Source of the DNA: Nonomuraea sp. SYSU D8015
GTDB lineage: Bacteria; Actinomycetota; Actinomycetes; Streptosporangiales; Streptosporangiaceae
Direction of reading: 5' to 3'
Length of the DNA stretch: 64,000 bases
Assembly: GCF_008065375.1 (NCBI RefSeq)
Contig: NZ_VJYI01000028.1
Span: 62,001-126,000 of the forward strand
The stretch's first letter is position 1. Every line of letters starts with the position of its first letter. Shown piece after piece: positions 1 to 7,415 of the stretch. The notes under the pieces are model-generated. The model saw only the letters and a program-made list of their open reading frames with translations, was not told where the DNA came from and ran no database searches. The translations under genes and the position numbers were made by a program.

Positions 1-818
1 ATCGCGGGCCCGCGGGAGGGTACCGGCTGCTGGACGGCTACCGCACCCGGCTCAACGGGCTGACCGCCGAGGAGGCGTCGTCACTGTTCCTGGCCGGGCT
101 GCCGGGGCCGGCGGCCGAGCTGGGCCTGGCGGAGGTGGCGGCCACGGCGGAGCTGAAGCTGCTGGCCGCGCTGCCGCCGGAGCCGCGCTCGCACGCCTCC
201 CGGATGCGCGAGCGGTTCCTGCTGGACGTGCCGAGCTGGTACCGCTCCGGCGACGACGTGCCGCACCTGGGCGAGGTGGCCGAGGCGGTGTGGGACCAGC
301 GGCCGCTGCACATGACCTACCGCCGCTGGGGGCAGCAGGAGGTCGACCGGGTGATCCACCCGTACGGGCTGGTGCTCAAGGGCGGCTCCTGGTATCTGGT
401 GGCGGCCCCGCCGGACGGCGCCCCGCGCACGTACCGGGTGGCGCGGATCCTGACGCTGGAGACGCTGCCCGGGCACTTCCAGCGGCCGGAGGGGTTCGAG
501 CTGGCCGCCTTCTGGAGCGCGTACGCCAAGGAGTTCCGCGAGCGGATGTACACCGCCGAGGCCGTCGTCAAGCTCGCCCCCGGCCGAGGCGAGCTGCTGG
601 CCTACACGATGGGCCGCGACGTCGTCGACGCCGCCCTGGCCGCGGCGGGGGAGCCGGACCCGGAGGGCTGGCTCACGCTCACCCTGCCGGTGGAGTCGAT
701 CACGCACGCCCGCTGGCTGCTGCTGCGCATGGGCGCCGACGTCGAGGTGCTGGAGCCGCCCGAGCTGCGCGCGATGATGCGCGAGGCGGCCGCCGAGCTG
801 AGCAAGCTGTACGGCTAA
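1..818 (+). CDS. WYL-domain transcriptional regulator, 5' end outside window
   Basis: The reading frame is already open at the left edge (frame of base 3), so this is the C-terminal part of a longer protein. Visible residues include a GGYRLLDGYRTRLNGLTAEE stretch, then the WYL core: a GSWYLVAA segment preceded by VDRVIHPYGLVLK, and a C-terminal extension rich in Leu and acidic residues. WYL proteins of the YafY/PafBC type have an N-terminal winged helix-turn-helix, expected just upstream of the window. They sense a ligand, often nucleic acid, and control stress or catabolic genes. The target is unknown here. The gene ends 41 bp before an exporter gene on the same strand. Confidence 0.85.
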   Translation, partial: RGPAGGYRLLDGYRTRLNGLTAEEASSLFLAGLPGPAAELGLAEVAATAELKLLAALPPEPRSHASRMRERFLLDVPSWYRSGDDVPHLGEVAEAVWDQRPLHMTYRRWGQQEVDRVIHPYGLVLKGGSWYLVAAPPDGAPRTYRVARILTLETLPGHFQRPEGFELAAFWSAYAKEFRERMYTAEAVVKLAPGRGELLAYTMGRDVVDAALAAAGEPDPEGWLTLTLPVESITHARWLLLRMGADVEVLEPPELRAMMREAAAELSKLYG

Positions 819-859
819 TTCAGGCGAGATCGGGACACCGGGTCTGTCATGATCCGGCC

Positions 860-1474
860 ATGTATCTTCTCGCGTTCGTCGGTGCGTGCGTCCTGGTGGC
901 CATGGTGCCCGGCGTCAGCACCGCCATCATCCTGCGCCAGACCCTCCGCTCCGGCCGCGGCAGCGGCATGGCCGCCACGCTGGGCAACGAGACCGGCATC
1001 CTGCTGTGGGGCCTGGCCGCCGCGTTCGGGCTGTCGGCGCTGCTGGTGGCCTCCCAGCTGGCCTACGACGTCATGCGCGTGATCGGCGCCGTGGTGCTGG
1101 TCGTGATGGGCGCGCAGTCGCTGTGGCAGGCCCGCAGGGGCGCGGCGCCGCCGCCCGAGGTCGCCACGGCCGCGAACTGGCGCGGCTCCTACCTGGCCGG
1201 GGTCGGGACGTGCGTGGCCAACCCGAAGGCGGCGGTGTTCGCGATGTCGTTCCTGCCGCAGTTCGTCCCGGCCGGGCACAACGTGCCGGTCACGCTGGTG
1301 ACGCTCGCCGTCGTGTGGGTGCTGGTCGACCTGCTCTGGTACGGCCTGCTCATCTGGGCGGTGGCCAAGGCCAAGGACTGGCTGGGCCGCCCGGCGGTGC
1401 GGCGCCGGCTGGAGCAGCTCTCCGGCGTGGTGCTCATCGGGCTGGGCGTGCGGCTGGTGGTGGAGTCCCGATGA
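860..1474 (+). CDS. LysE/RhtB family amino-acid exporter
   Basis: The product is a 204-residue membrane protein with about six hydrophobic segments. It has the family's N-terminal signature (MVPGVSTAIILRQTLRSG) and the mid-protein signature CVANPKAAVFAMSFLPQF. LysE/RhtB proteins export amino acids or related small metabolites across the cytoplasmic membrane by proton antiport. The ATG at 860 is chosen because the protein then begins directly with the first membrane helix, as is usual; the open frame extends further upstream without homology. Its stop overlaps the start of the next gene (ATGA), suggesting translational coupling to the hydrolase. The substrate cannot be inferred. Confidence 0.85.
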   Translation: MYLLAFVGACVLVAMVPGVSTAIILRQTLRSGRGSGMAATLGNETGILLWGLAAAFGLSALLVASQLAYDVMRVIGAVVLVVMGAQSLWQARRGAAPPPEVATAANWRGSYLAGVGTCVANPKAAVFAMSFLPQFVPAGHNVPVTLVTLAVVWVLVDLLWYGLLIWAVAKAKDWLGRPAVRRRLEQLSGVVLIGLGVRLVVESR

Positions 1475-2199
1475 CGATCTGGCACGCCGAGTACGGCGCG
1501 GGCGAGCCGGTGGTGCTGCTGCATTCGACGGCGGCCGACTCGGGCATGTGGCGGTCGCAGGTGGACGCCCTGGCCGGGCGGTTCCGGGTGATCACCGTGG
1601 ACTTCCGCGGGTACGGCCGCAGCCCGTACGGGGCGGACGGCGCCTACAGTGACGCGGCCGACGTGGCCGAGGTGCTGGCCGGGCTGGGCGTGGGCCGGGC
1701 GGCGCTGGTCGGCTCCTCGGGCGGGACACGGGTCGCGCTGGAGCTGGCGGCCGCCGGGCTCGCCGACCGGCTCGTCCTGCTCAACCCGGTCGCCGACGTG
1801 CCGCCCAGCGAGGACGTGCGGGCGTACTGGACGGAGGAGGAGCGGCTGGTCGAGGCCGGCGACCTCGACCGGGCGGCCCGGCTGACCGCGCGCACCCTCC
1901 TCGGCCCGCACGCGTCCGACGCGGCCGGGGAGCGGCTGGCGGCCATGCAGCGGCGCGCGTACGAGCTGCAGGTGGGCGGCGAGGCGGAGAGCGCGGCGGA
2001 GGAGGTGTCGCCGGGGGCGATCGACGTCCCGGCGCTGGTGGTGTCCGGGGCGCACGACCTGGAGTGGTTCCTGCTGTGCGCCCGTCACCTGGCCGCGGAG
2101 CTGCCGCGCGGTCGGCTGGTCGAGCTGGAGTGGGCCGGGCACCTGCCGGCCATGGAACGTCCCGAGGAGATCGACCGGCTGCTCCTGGATTACCTTTAG
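1471..2199 (+). CDS. alpha/beta-fold hydrolase
   Basis: This is a 242-residue alpha/beta hydrolase with a complete catalytic signature. There is an HST oxyanion region near residue 18, a nucleophile elbow GSSGG with Ser83, an acid in SGAHDLEW, and a catalytic His in AGHLPAMERPEE near the C-terminus. The length fits the small single-domain esterase/lactonase group, with a short helical cap between strands 6 and 7. The start overlaps the stop of the LysE exporter by the ATGA arrangement, so the two are probably one operon. The substrate is unknown. Confidence 0.85.
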   Translation: MTIWHAEYGAGEPVVLLHSTAADSGMWRSQVDALAGRFRVITVDFRGYGRSPYGADGAYSDAADVAEVLAGLGVGRAALVGSSGGTRVALELAAAGLADRLVLLNPVADVPPSEDVRAYWTEEERLVEAGDLDRAARLTARTLLGPHASDAAGERLAAMQRRAYELQVGGEAESAAEEVSPGAIDVPALVVSGAHDLEWFLLCARHLAAELPRGRLVELEWAGHLPAMERPEEIDRLLLDYL

Positions 2200-2202
2200 T
2201 GC

Positions 2203-2415
2203 ATGACGAACGACCTGGCCACCTTGATCACGCAGGCGCAGGACGACGATCCGCTGCGGGCACTGCACGCCACCACCGCGCTGCGCCGCGAGATCGAGCG
2301 CCTGGAGGCGGTCCAGGTGCGGCGGGCCCGCGTGGCGGGGCTGGCGTGGGCGCAGATCGCCGACGCGATCGGCGTGAGCAAGCAGGCCGTGCACAAGAAG
2401 TACGGCCGGCGTTAG
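2203..2415 (+). CDS. small helix-turn-helix protein
   Basis: The product is a 70-residue protein starting 3 bp after the hydrolase stop. The C-terminal half carries a clear helix-turn-helix: RVAGLAWAQIADAIGVSKQA followed by VHKKYGRR. This resembles the sigma-like/MarR-like HTH found in many short actinobacterial regulators. The N-terminal half is a predicted helix (LIRALHATTALRREIERLEAVQ-like pattern) that could dimerise. It is the last gene of the rightward group and converges on the SRPBCC gene, overlapping it by 4 bp at the 3' ends. The target is unknown; it may regulate the LysE/hydrolase pair. Confidence 0.75.
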   Translation: MTNDLATLITQAQDDDPLRALHATTALRREIERLEAVQVRRARVAGLAWAQIADAIGVSKQAVHKKYGRR

Positions 2416-2849
2416 GCCTTCTTCCACTCGTCCTTCCACTGGTCGGCGAACCAGTTGAGGACGATGTTCCAGGAGTAGCCGCGCCGGATGCGCCCGGCCA
2501 CGTCAGGCGGCAGCGTGTCGAGACCGCGATGCTCCAGCAGCACCTCGGTGCCGCCGTCGACCGGGCTGAAGGCCACCTCGATCTCCATCCGCCCGGTCTC
2601 GTTGATCAGGTCGGCCCAGACGAGGCGGTGCGGCGGCTCCCAGGCGAGGATCTTTCCGGTGTCGACGTGGCCGCCGTCTGACCACAGCTCGCGCAGATAG
2701 CCGTCCTCGAAGCGGATGCCGACGGCACGGGCGGGGTTCACCCAGCTGTGGCGGGTACGGACGTACCAGCGGTCGATCTCGTCGGTGAAGATCCGGAACG
2801 CGGTCGCCGGATCGACCGGCACGGTGACGCTGGCCTGGACGGAGTTCAC
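2412..2849 (-). CDS. SRPBCC (AHSA1-like) domain protein
   Basis: The product is a 145-residue START-like protein. It begins with SVQASVTVPVDPATAFRIFTDEIDRWY, typical of the first strand and helix of the Bet v1/AHSA1 fold, and ends with the long amphipathic C-terminal helix (GYSWNIVLNWFADQWKDEW). Such proteins bind hydrophobic ligands. In actinomycetes they are often the sole partner of an ArsR regulator, as here. The GTG at 2849 is chosen because it overlaps the ArsR stop (GTGA), implying translational coupling. The function is inferred from fold only. Confidence 0.85.
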   Translation of the reverse strand: MNSVQASVTVPVDPATAFRIFTDEIDRWYVRTRHSWVNPARAVGIRFEDGYLRELWSDGGHVDTGKILAWEPPHRLVWADLINETGRMEIEVAFSPVDGGTEVLLEHRGLDTLPPDVAGRIRRGYSWNIVLNWFADQWKDEWKKA

Positions 2850-3262
2850 GAACCGCCCTCCCGGCCGGCGCATGCGCCCCCGTCGGCCGCAGGGCCCCCG
2901 TCCTCGTGGCCCTTGTCCTCGTGGCCCTTGTCCTCGTGGCCCTTGTCCGCGTGGGCGCGCTCGACATGCTCCTTGAACGAGCCCAGCTGCTCGGCCCAGA
3001 ACGCCTGCACCTGGTCCAGCCACGCCTGCAGCGCCGTGAACGGCTCCTGGCGCAGCGTGTAGAGGCGCAGCCGGGCGTCCGCCCCGCCCGCCTCGGCCTG
3101 CACGAGCCCGCCGGCCCGCAGCACCCGCAGATGCCTGCTGAGCGCGGGTGCGCTCATCTGCACCGCTTGAGCCAGCTCCCCGGCCGGGCGCGGGCCCTGG
3201 CGAAGCAGGTCGATCACCTTGCGCCGGGTCGGGTCGGCGAGGGCGGCCAGCGTGGCGTCCAC
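2846..3262 (-). CDS. ArsR family winged-helix repressor
   Basis: The N-terminal 85 residues form a standard ArsR winged helix. ALADPTRRKVIDLLRQGPRP precedes the recognition helix in MSAPALSRHLRVLRAGGLV. No cysteine metal-binding motif (ELCVCDL-type) is present, so metal sensing is unlikely. This subgroup pairs with SRPBCC effectors. The C-terminal tail is low-complexity, with three KGHED repeats encoded by a 15-bp tandem repeat. The GTG start at 3262 gives the usual (M)DATLAALADPTRR beginning. A TTAAC-N6-GTTAA dyad just upstream is a plausible autoregulatory operator shared with the divergent VOC gene. Confidence 0.88.
   Translation of the reverse strand: MDATLAALADPTRRKVIDLLRQGPRPAGELAQAVQMSAPALSRHLRVLRAGGLVQAEAGGADARLRLYTLRQEPFTALQAWLDQVQAFWAEQLGSFKEHVERAHADKGHEDKGHEDKGHEDGGPAADGGACAGREGGS
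2902..2949. repeat. 15-bp tandem repeat inside arsR-like gene
   Basis: Three copies of a 15-bp unit containing CTTGTCCTCGTGG lie in frame and encode KGHED repeats in the disordered tail of the ArsR-like protein. Length change by slippage would keep the frame. Confidence 0.85.
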
Positions 3263-3266
3263 ATCG

Positions 3267-3320
3267 TTAACGTTGTTGTTAATTTTTGCCCGCTTCCGTT
3301 AGGCTGTTGATGCTTAACGA
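3267..3320. promoter_or_regulatory. Divergent ArsR operator/promoter region
   Basis: The AT-rich divergent intergenic region contains the dyad TTAAC-N6-GTTAA (3267-3282) and a second GTTA...TAAC arrangement (about 3298-3319). These lie between the arsR-like gene and the VOC gene, where an ArsR dimer would be expected to bind. Assignment is by position and symmetry only. Confidence 0.45.
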
Positions 3321-3348
3321 TACCGGCAATTATTGCGGAGGTAGGCAC

Positions 3349-3690
3349 ATGCCTGTCGAGCTGGGCTACTACACCCTGTCCGTCCCGGACCTGGACCGGG
3401 CGGCGGCCTTCTACGGGGCGCTGTTCGGCTGGGAGTTCAAGCGCGAGCACGAGACGTACCTGCACGTCACGAACACGGCCCTCCCCATGGGCTTCGTGAC
3501 CGGCGAGCCCTCCGCACATCCGAACCTGTACTACCAGGTGAGTGACATCGACGCGGTCGCCGAGCAGGCGCGCAAGCTGGGCGGCAGTGTCGGTGAGGTG
3601 GTCGACAGCGCGTCGGGTCGCAGCTGCTCCTGCACCGACGACCAGGGCGCCCAGATCGGCCTGTGGCAGCCCGCCCCCGGCTCCGCCTAG
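3349..3690 (+). CDS. VOC (glyoxalase/bleomycin-resistance) family protein
   Basis: The product is 113 residues: MPVELGYYTLSVPDLDRAAAFYGALFGWEF is the typical first VOC module, and the second module ends in DDQGAQIGLWQP. The protein is a single two-module VOC unit that would act as a dimer. Enzymes of this superfamily bind a divalent metal for lyase, isomerase or dioxygenase chemistry; others only bind and sequester small molecules. The ATG at 3349 is preferred over an upstream in-frame start because it has a GGAGG-type ribosome site (around 3337) and gives a normal N-terminus. It is divergent from the ArsR/SRPBCC pair and probably under the same repressor. Confidence 0.85.
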   Translation: MPVELGYYTLSVPDLDRAAAFYGALFGWEFKREHETYLHVTNTALPMGFVTGEPSAHPNLYYQVSDIDAVAEQARKLGGSVGEVVDSASGRSCSCTDDQGAQIGLWQPAPGSA

Positions 3691-3797
3691 AAGGCGGGCG
3701 CCGGCTGCGAGGCGCGCCACGCGGCCGCGACCTGGGGAGCGGGTCGCCGATCTCGGCCCGCTGCGGAGCGGCCACGGGAGCCGCGTCCGGCGTCGCA

Positions 3798-3945
3798 GGT
3801 GCTTGAGGGGAGACGCCGGGCTCGTTCCGGCTGGAGCCTGGCCGCCGTGTCGGTCCGGCCTTGCGGGTGCTTGAAGGCGCGTTGGAGGGGCGCTGGGCTC
3901 CTTCCGGCTCGACCCGGCCACCGGGGACTCGGTCCAGCCGGAGGA
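3798..3945. repeat. Imperfect tandem repeat in non-coding gap
   Basis: Two imperfect copies of a segment of about 70-79 bp lie head to tail. The motif GTGCTTGA recurs (about 3802 and 3867), as does GGGCTC(G/C)TTCCGGCT (3818 and 3895) and TCGGTCC (about 3850 and 3930). They fill the 264-bp gap between the VOC gene and the SCO6745-type gene, where no gene is supported. Confidence 0.5.
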
Positions 3946-3954
3946 GGCGGGGGT

Positions 3955-4836
3955 CTAGTCGGGGGCCTTGACCGTGGCGATGCCCAGGGTGCTGGTCATC
4001 GGCAGCAGCCCGGCCTCGAAGACCGCGCCGAGGATCGGCGCGCCGAGCTCCGCGAGCCGGGCGGCGCGCTCCTCGCCGAGCCGCCGCCACGGCTCCGCGG
4101 CCAGTTCGTCGGTCATCCGCTCCACCTGGTCGCGCAGCGCCCGCCCGCGCTCGGTGGCCATGCCGTCGGCGCCGACCAGCCCGCGCGCGGCCAGCCGGTC
4201 CCGGGCCGCCGCCCACTCCGCCTCGCTCCAGCCGCGTCCCGCGAAGGTCTCCACCGGTGCCGCCCCGATCGCCGCGAACGACACCAGCGCCTCGCATCCG
4301 TCCAGGTCCGCGGCCTGCAGCGCCGCCAGGTGGCCGTCGCCGCGGTGCTCGCGCAGCACCGTGGCGGCCTGCCACAGCACCAGATGTGGCTCGTCCGGCC
4401 AGGGCAGGTCCAGATTGGCCGCGGCGAACGGCCGGCCCGCCACGCTCACGCTCTCGGCCGCCCTCCGGGCCAGCTCCGCCGCCTCCTTCACCTCGGGCCC
4501 GGCAAGCCGGTCGTCGCCGAGCAGGTGCCGGTACGTCCGCTCCACCGCCGTCAGCCGCGCCGGGAGGACCTGCTCGGGCGAGGCCACCTCCCACACCGCC
4601 GGAACGTGCTCGGCCATGGTCCGTGGGCTGAAGCTGTAGTACAGCGCCGTGGCCAGCCGCGCGCCCGCCTTGCCGAGCGGGGCCGTCCGGTAGGCGAAGT
4701 AGCTCGGCCAGCGCGACTCCACGTCGTAGCCGAGCGCCGCGGCCTCCTCGAAACCCTGCGGCGAGAAGTACAGCACCGCGTGCACCGGCTCGAGCTGGTG
4801 CCACATGCGGCGAGCCAGCCTGGACATCTCACTCAT
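3955..4836 (-). CDS. SCO6745 family protein
   Basis: The product is 293 residues and matches the actinobacterial SCO6745-like family. It begins MSRLARRMWHQLEPVHAVLYFSP, and the central YFAYRTAPLGKAGA and tract TFAGRGWSEAEWAAARDRL are typical of the family. The C-terminal third contains a MarR-like winged-helix segment (RLAARGLVGADGMATERGRALRDQVERMTDEL), as seen in this family. The molecular function is not established. It is transcribed divergently from the CGNR zinc-finger gene with only 33 bp between starts, so the two probably share control elements. Confidence 0.85.
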   Translation of the reverse strand: MSEMSRLARRMWHQLEPVHAVLYFSPQGFEEAAALGYDVESRWPSYFAYRTAPLGKAGARLATALYYSFSPRTMAEHVPAVWEVASPEQVLPARLTAVERTYRHLLGDDRLAGPEVKEAAELARRAAESVSVAGRPFAAANLDLPWPDEPHLVLWQAATVLREHRGDGHLAALQAADLDGCEALVSFAAIGAAPVETFAGRGWSEAEWAAARDRLAARGLVGADGMATERGRALRDQVERMTDELAAEPWRRLGEERAARLAELGAPILGAVFEAGLLPMTSTLGIATVKAPD

Positions 4837-4857
4837 GGCAATGCCTCACTGTCTAGA

Positions 4858-4870
4858 TATGATTTGCCGG
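4858..4870 (+). promoter_or_regulatory. -10 element for leaderless CGNR gene
   Basis: TATGAT at 4858-4863 places the expected transcription start seven bases after its last base, exactly on the GTG start codon at 4870. The transcript would therefore be leaderless. No ribosome-binding site precedes this GTG. Confidence 0.6.
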
Positions 4871-5517
4871 TGACGATAGACGCCTGGCGCATCACTGGTC
4901 AATCCCAAATAGACAGTTATGTTGGGAGATGGGTGGAGCTCGCCGTCCTTCTGGTGAACGCGCTCACTGTCACCCACGTCCGCGGCCGCCGTGCGGAACC
5001 GTCCGCCGACCGCAAGACCGCCCTGGAGGCGGCCTTCGCCGAGCACGGCTGGACCCCGCGCGGCGCCCCGGCAGGCGGTGGGACGCCGAACGTGCCCGTC
5101 GTCAGCCCTGTCGTCAGCCCTGTCGTCAGCCCTGTCGTCAGCGCCGCCGACGCCGACCGGCTGGCAGGCGTCGCCGCCGAGCTGCGCCCCGTCTTCACCG
5201 GCGCCGCGGACGCGATCGGCACCCTGAACCGGGCCCTGGTGCGCCACGGAGCCGTGCCCAACCTGCACGGCGACCCCCCGATCCTGGCCTTCCACGCCCC
5301 CGGGGCCGATCTGGTGGACGCCTGGGCCGCCGACGCCGCCACGGCGCTGGCCATGGTCATCGGCGTCGGCCAGGGCGTGCGGCTGCGGACCTGCGAGGCG
5401 GGCGGCTGCGAGCTGGTCTTCTTCGACGTCACGCGCAACGCCTCCCGCCGGTTCTGCGGCCTGTCCTGCCAGAACCGCGCCAAGGCCAGCGCCTACCGCG
5501 CCCGCCGCCGCCCCTGA
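4870..5517 (+). CDS. CGNR zinc-finger/ABATE domain regulator
   Basis: The product is a 215-residue protein with a C-terminal CGNR zinc finger (RLRTCEAGGCELVFFDVTRN then RRFCGLSCQNRAKASAYR). Cys pairs CEAGGC and CGLSC supply four ligands, followed by the basic helix. The N-terminal region is the alpha-helical ABATE (putative stress-responsive) domain, here interrupted by a VVSP x3 repeat encoded by a 12-bp tandem repeat (about 5098-5140). CGNR proteins are probably DNA-binding regulators. The GTG at 4870 is supported by a -10 element at exactly leaderless spacing. The neighbouring divergent SCO6745-type gene is a likely target or partner. Confidence 0.85.
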   Translation: MTIDAWRITGQSQIDSYVGRWVELAVLLVNALTVTHVRGRRAEPSADRKTALEAAFAEHGWTPRGAPAGGGTPNVPVVSPVVSPVVSPVVSAADADRLAGVAAELRPVFTGAADAIGTLNRALVRHGAVPNLHGDPPILAFHAPGADLVDAWAADAATALAMVIGVGQGVRLRTCEAGGCELVFFDVTRNASRRFCGLSCQNRAKASAYRARRRP

Positions 5518-5844
5518 CCCGGCCCGCCGGCACGCCGGGGCTCGGAGGCGTTCTCCCGTACCGGGCAGGGCGCGCGGCTCCCGGCGCAGCATCGTGCGCC
5601 GCCGCCGCGGGGGTGTGACCTCTCATGTGCCGGGTGCGGCGTCGCATGCGACCCTCATCCGCTCCTGCGCCATGTGTAACGTCCATCAGGCCTGTGACAT
5701 GGGACCATCCCGACTCGCGCCCGGGCCCATCCCGCTTGTGCGGTGGCTGTTCCGGTGCCGACATGCGGGCGGCGTGACCGGAGGGTTGTCGCTCCGGCCA
5801 CGCCGCATCTGAGAGGACTTGCCCACCGGCAAGCGCGGCTACCG
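5518..5844. other. Gap without supported gene
   Basis: This convergent intergenic region lies between the CGNR gene and the cupin gene. Short open frames exist, but none has a convincing ribosome site or recognisable product. No clear hairpin terminator was seen. Confidence 0.6.
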
Positions 5845-6255
5845 CTAGTAGCCCATGGTCTCCTCGCCCGAGGGCCGGCTCTCCGCGGTCTGGCCGCCGG
5901 CGGGCTGCTTGGCGTACTCGGCGGCTCCGCCCGCGAAGTCGTAGACGACGCACTGCTCGTCGCCCACCACCCAGGCGTCGTGCCCGGGCGGGCAGACGAA
6001 GACCTCTCCCGGGCCGACCTCGGCCTCGGTGCCGTCGTTCATCCGGATGCGCAGCCGCCCCGTCACCACGAACCCGTTGTGGTGGAACTCGCAGGAGTCG
6101 GTGCCGGCGAGCGGCTTGACGGACTCCGACCAGCGCCAGCCCGGGTCGAACGTGGCCACGCCGAAGCTCAGCCCGGTCAGGTTGCACACTTCCAGGTGGC
6201 CCCTGGGGAAGTCCCGGCGCTCGTCCGGCTTGTCGATGCTCTTGACCTCGATCAT
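5845..6255 (-). CDS. Cupin-domain protein
   Basis: The product is a 136-residue single-cupin protein. Motif 1 resembles CEFHHNGFVVTGRLRIRMNDG, with one His pair, and motif 2 resembles GPGEVFVCPPGHDAWVVGDE. The metal-binding residues are therefore H-H...E-like with the terminal His in PPGHDAW. The family includes dioxygenases, isomerases and sensors, and no specific activity can be assigned. The gene is single, preceded by a separate truncated reductase fragment on the same strand. Confidence 0.85.
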   Translation of the reverse strand: MIEVKSIDKPDERRDFPRGHLEVCNLTGLSFGVATFDPGWRWSESVKPLAGTDSCEFHHNGFVVTGRLRIRMNDGTEAEVGPGEVFVCPPGHDAWVVGDEQCVVYDFAGGAAEYAKQPAGGQTAESRPSGEETMGY

Positions 6256-6306
6256 GACGTCCCCCTTCTCGTCAGACCTGCCGTCACCTCCAGTTTTTCA
6301 CCGGCA

Positions 6307-6680
6307 CTATGCCGTCACAAGGCGCTGCTCGACGCGGTAGGACTGGACGACGCCCGCGCCGAACACCTTGGTCGCCACATGCGTCAGCGGGACGTCGCCG
6401 CCGACCGGCCCGAACAGCGGCAGCCCGGTGCCCAGCAGCACCGGCACCGTGGTGATGGTGATCTGGTCGATCATCCCGGCCCGCAGGACGGCGCGGATGA
6501 CCTGCCCGCCGTCGACGTACACGCTCTCGGTGCCGCGCTCGGCCAGCCCGCGGACGAGGTGGTCGAGGTCGCGGTAGACGGTGACGCGCGGGTCGGCGCC
6601 GGCCTCGAGCGTGGTGCTGAGCACGGCCACGTACCTGCCCTCGTGCGGCCACGGGTCGTACGAGCGCGGGACGGTTTTGT
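6307..6680 (-). pseudogene. RibD/dihydrofolate-reductase-like protein, N-terminus missing
   Basis: The C-terminal two thirds of a RibD_C-type reductase are clear: DPWPHEGRYVAVLS, then VYVDGGQVIRAVLRAGMIDQ, then PVLLGTGLPLFGPV. Full family members have about 60 further N-terminal residues with the SLDG substrate loop and the MGRxT NADPH-binding motif. In this frame a TGA stop lies only a few codons before the preserved part. The remaining upstream space runs into the divergent gene. The longest product with a start would be 107 residues. I therefore call it a truncated remnant, probably inactive. Confidence 0.65.
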
Positions 6681-6735
6681 GAACCGCCCTTCACAAACCG
6701 GTGGCGCGGCCGTGATTTTGTCGGGGGCGTCGTCC

Positions 6736-7218
6736 ATGATGGCGACCATGGCTTCTTGGCAGGAGTTCGAGCGGCAGGCGCCGGAGCTGGCGGCCACGGT
6801 CCGGCGGCTGATGGACGCCTACCGGCACAAGGTCCTGGCGACGTTGCGCAAGGACGGCTCGCCGCGGGTCAGCGGCGTCGAGACCAGCTTCCGGGACGGC
6901 GAGTTGTGGACGGGGTCGATGCCGCGCGCGGTCAAGGCGCTCGACCTGCGGCGCGACCCGCGGATGGCCATCCACGTCACCTCGCGAGATCCGCAGGGCG
7001 AGGATCCGTCGACGTGGGAGGGGGACGTGAAGCTGGCCGGCCGGGCGGTGGAGATCACCGACGCGGACGTGCTGGCGTCGTTCCAGCTGCCCGACACGGA
7101 GTCGCATCTGTTCAGGATCGAGCTGACGGAGGTGGTGTGGACGCGGGTCGAGGGCGACGAGATCGTCATGGACGCCTGGCACGAGGGTGTGGGCGTCCGC
7201 CAGACCCGCCGCAAGTGA
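6736..7218 (+). CDS. Pyridoxamine 5'-phosphate oxidase-like flavin protein
   Basis: The product is about 160 residues with the split-barrel fold: KVLATLRKDGSPRVSGVETSF, GELWTGSMPRAVKALDLRRDPRMAIHV, and a C-terminal FRIELTEVVWTRVEGDE strand. Such proteins bind FMN or F420 and reduce small molecules, or bind haem or B6 vitamers. Three in-frame ATGs (6736, 6739, 6748) are possible. The first is shown because a G-rich stretch lies about 9 bp upstream, but the 6748 start (MASWQEFERQAPELA) is equally natural. It is divergent from the reductase remnant. Confidence 0.85.
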   Translation: MMATMASWQEFERQAPELAATVRRLMDAYRHKVLATLRKDGSPRVSGVETSFRDGELWTGSMPRAVKALDLRRDPRMAIHVTSRDPQGEDPSTWEGDVKLAGRAVEITDADVLASFQLPDTESHLFRIELTEVVWTRVEGDEIVMDAWHEGVGVRQTRRK

Positions 7219-7225
7219 ACAAGTT

Positions 7226-7242
7226 GATCTACTAAGTAAAGG
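7226..7242. repeat. TACnnnGTA dispersed motif, copy 1
   Basis: GATCTACTAAGTAAAGG lies 8 bp after the stop of the flavin protein. It closely matches motifs at 11113 and 14317. The common core is ATCTAC-N3-GTAA-(A/G)-GG. Confidence 0.6.
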
Positions 7243-7415
7243 CGCCCGGGCCGGGGCCGTGCCGTGCGCCCGGTGACACATACGGAGGCGTCACCGGGCG
7301 GCGACGCCGCGTCCCTCCGCCGGCGGGCGCTTCGCCGCGTGCTCGACGGGGTCAGGCGCGTGGGGGAGAATGTGAGCCCTGCAGTCGGCGTCCGCGAGAG
7401 AAGTCCCGGTGTGCC

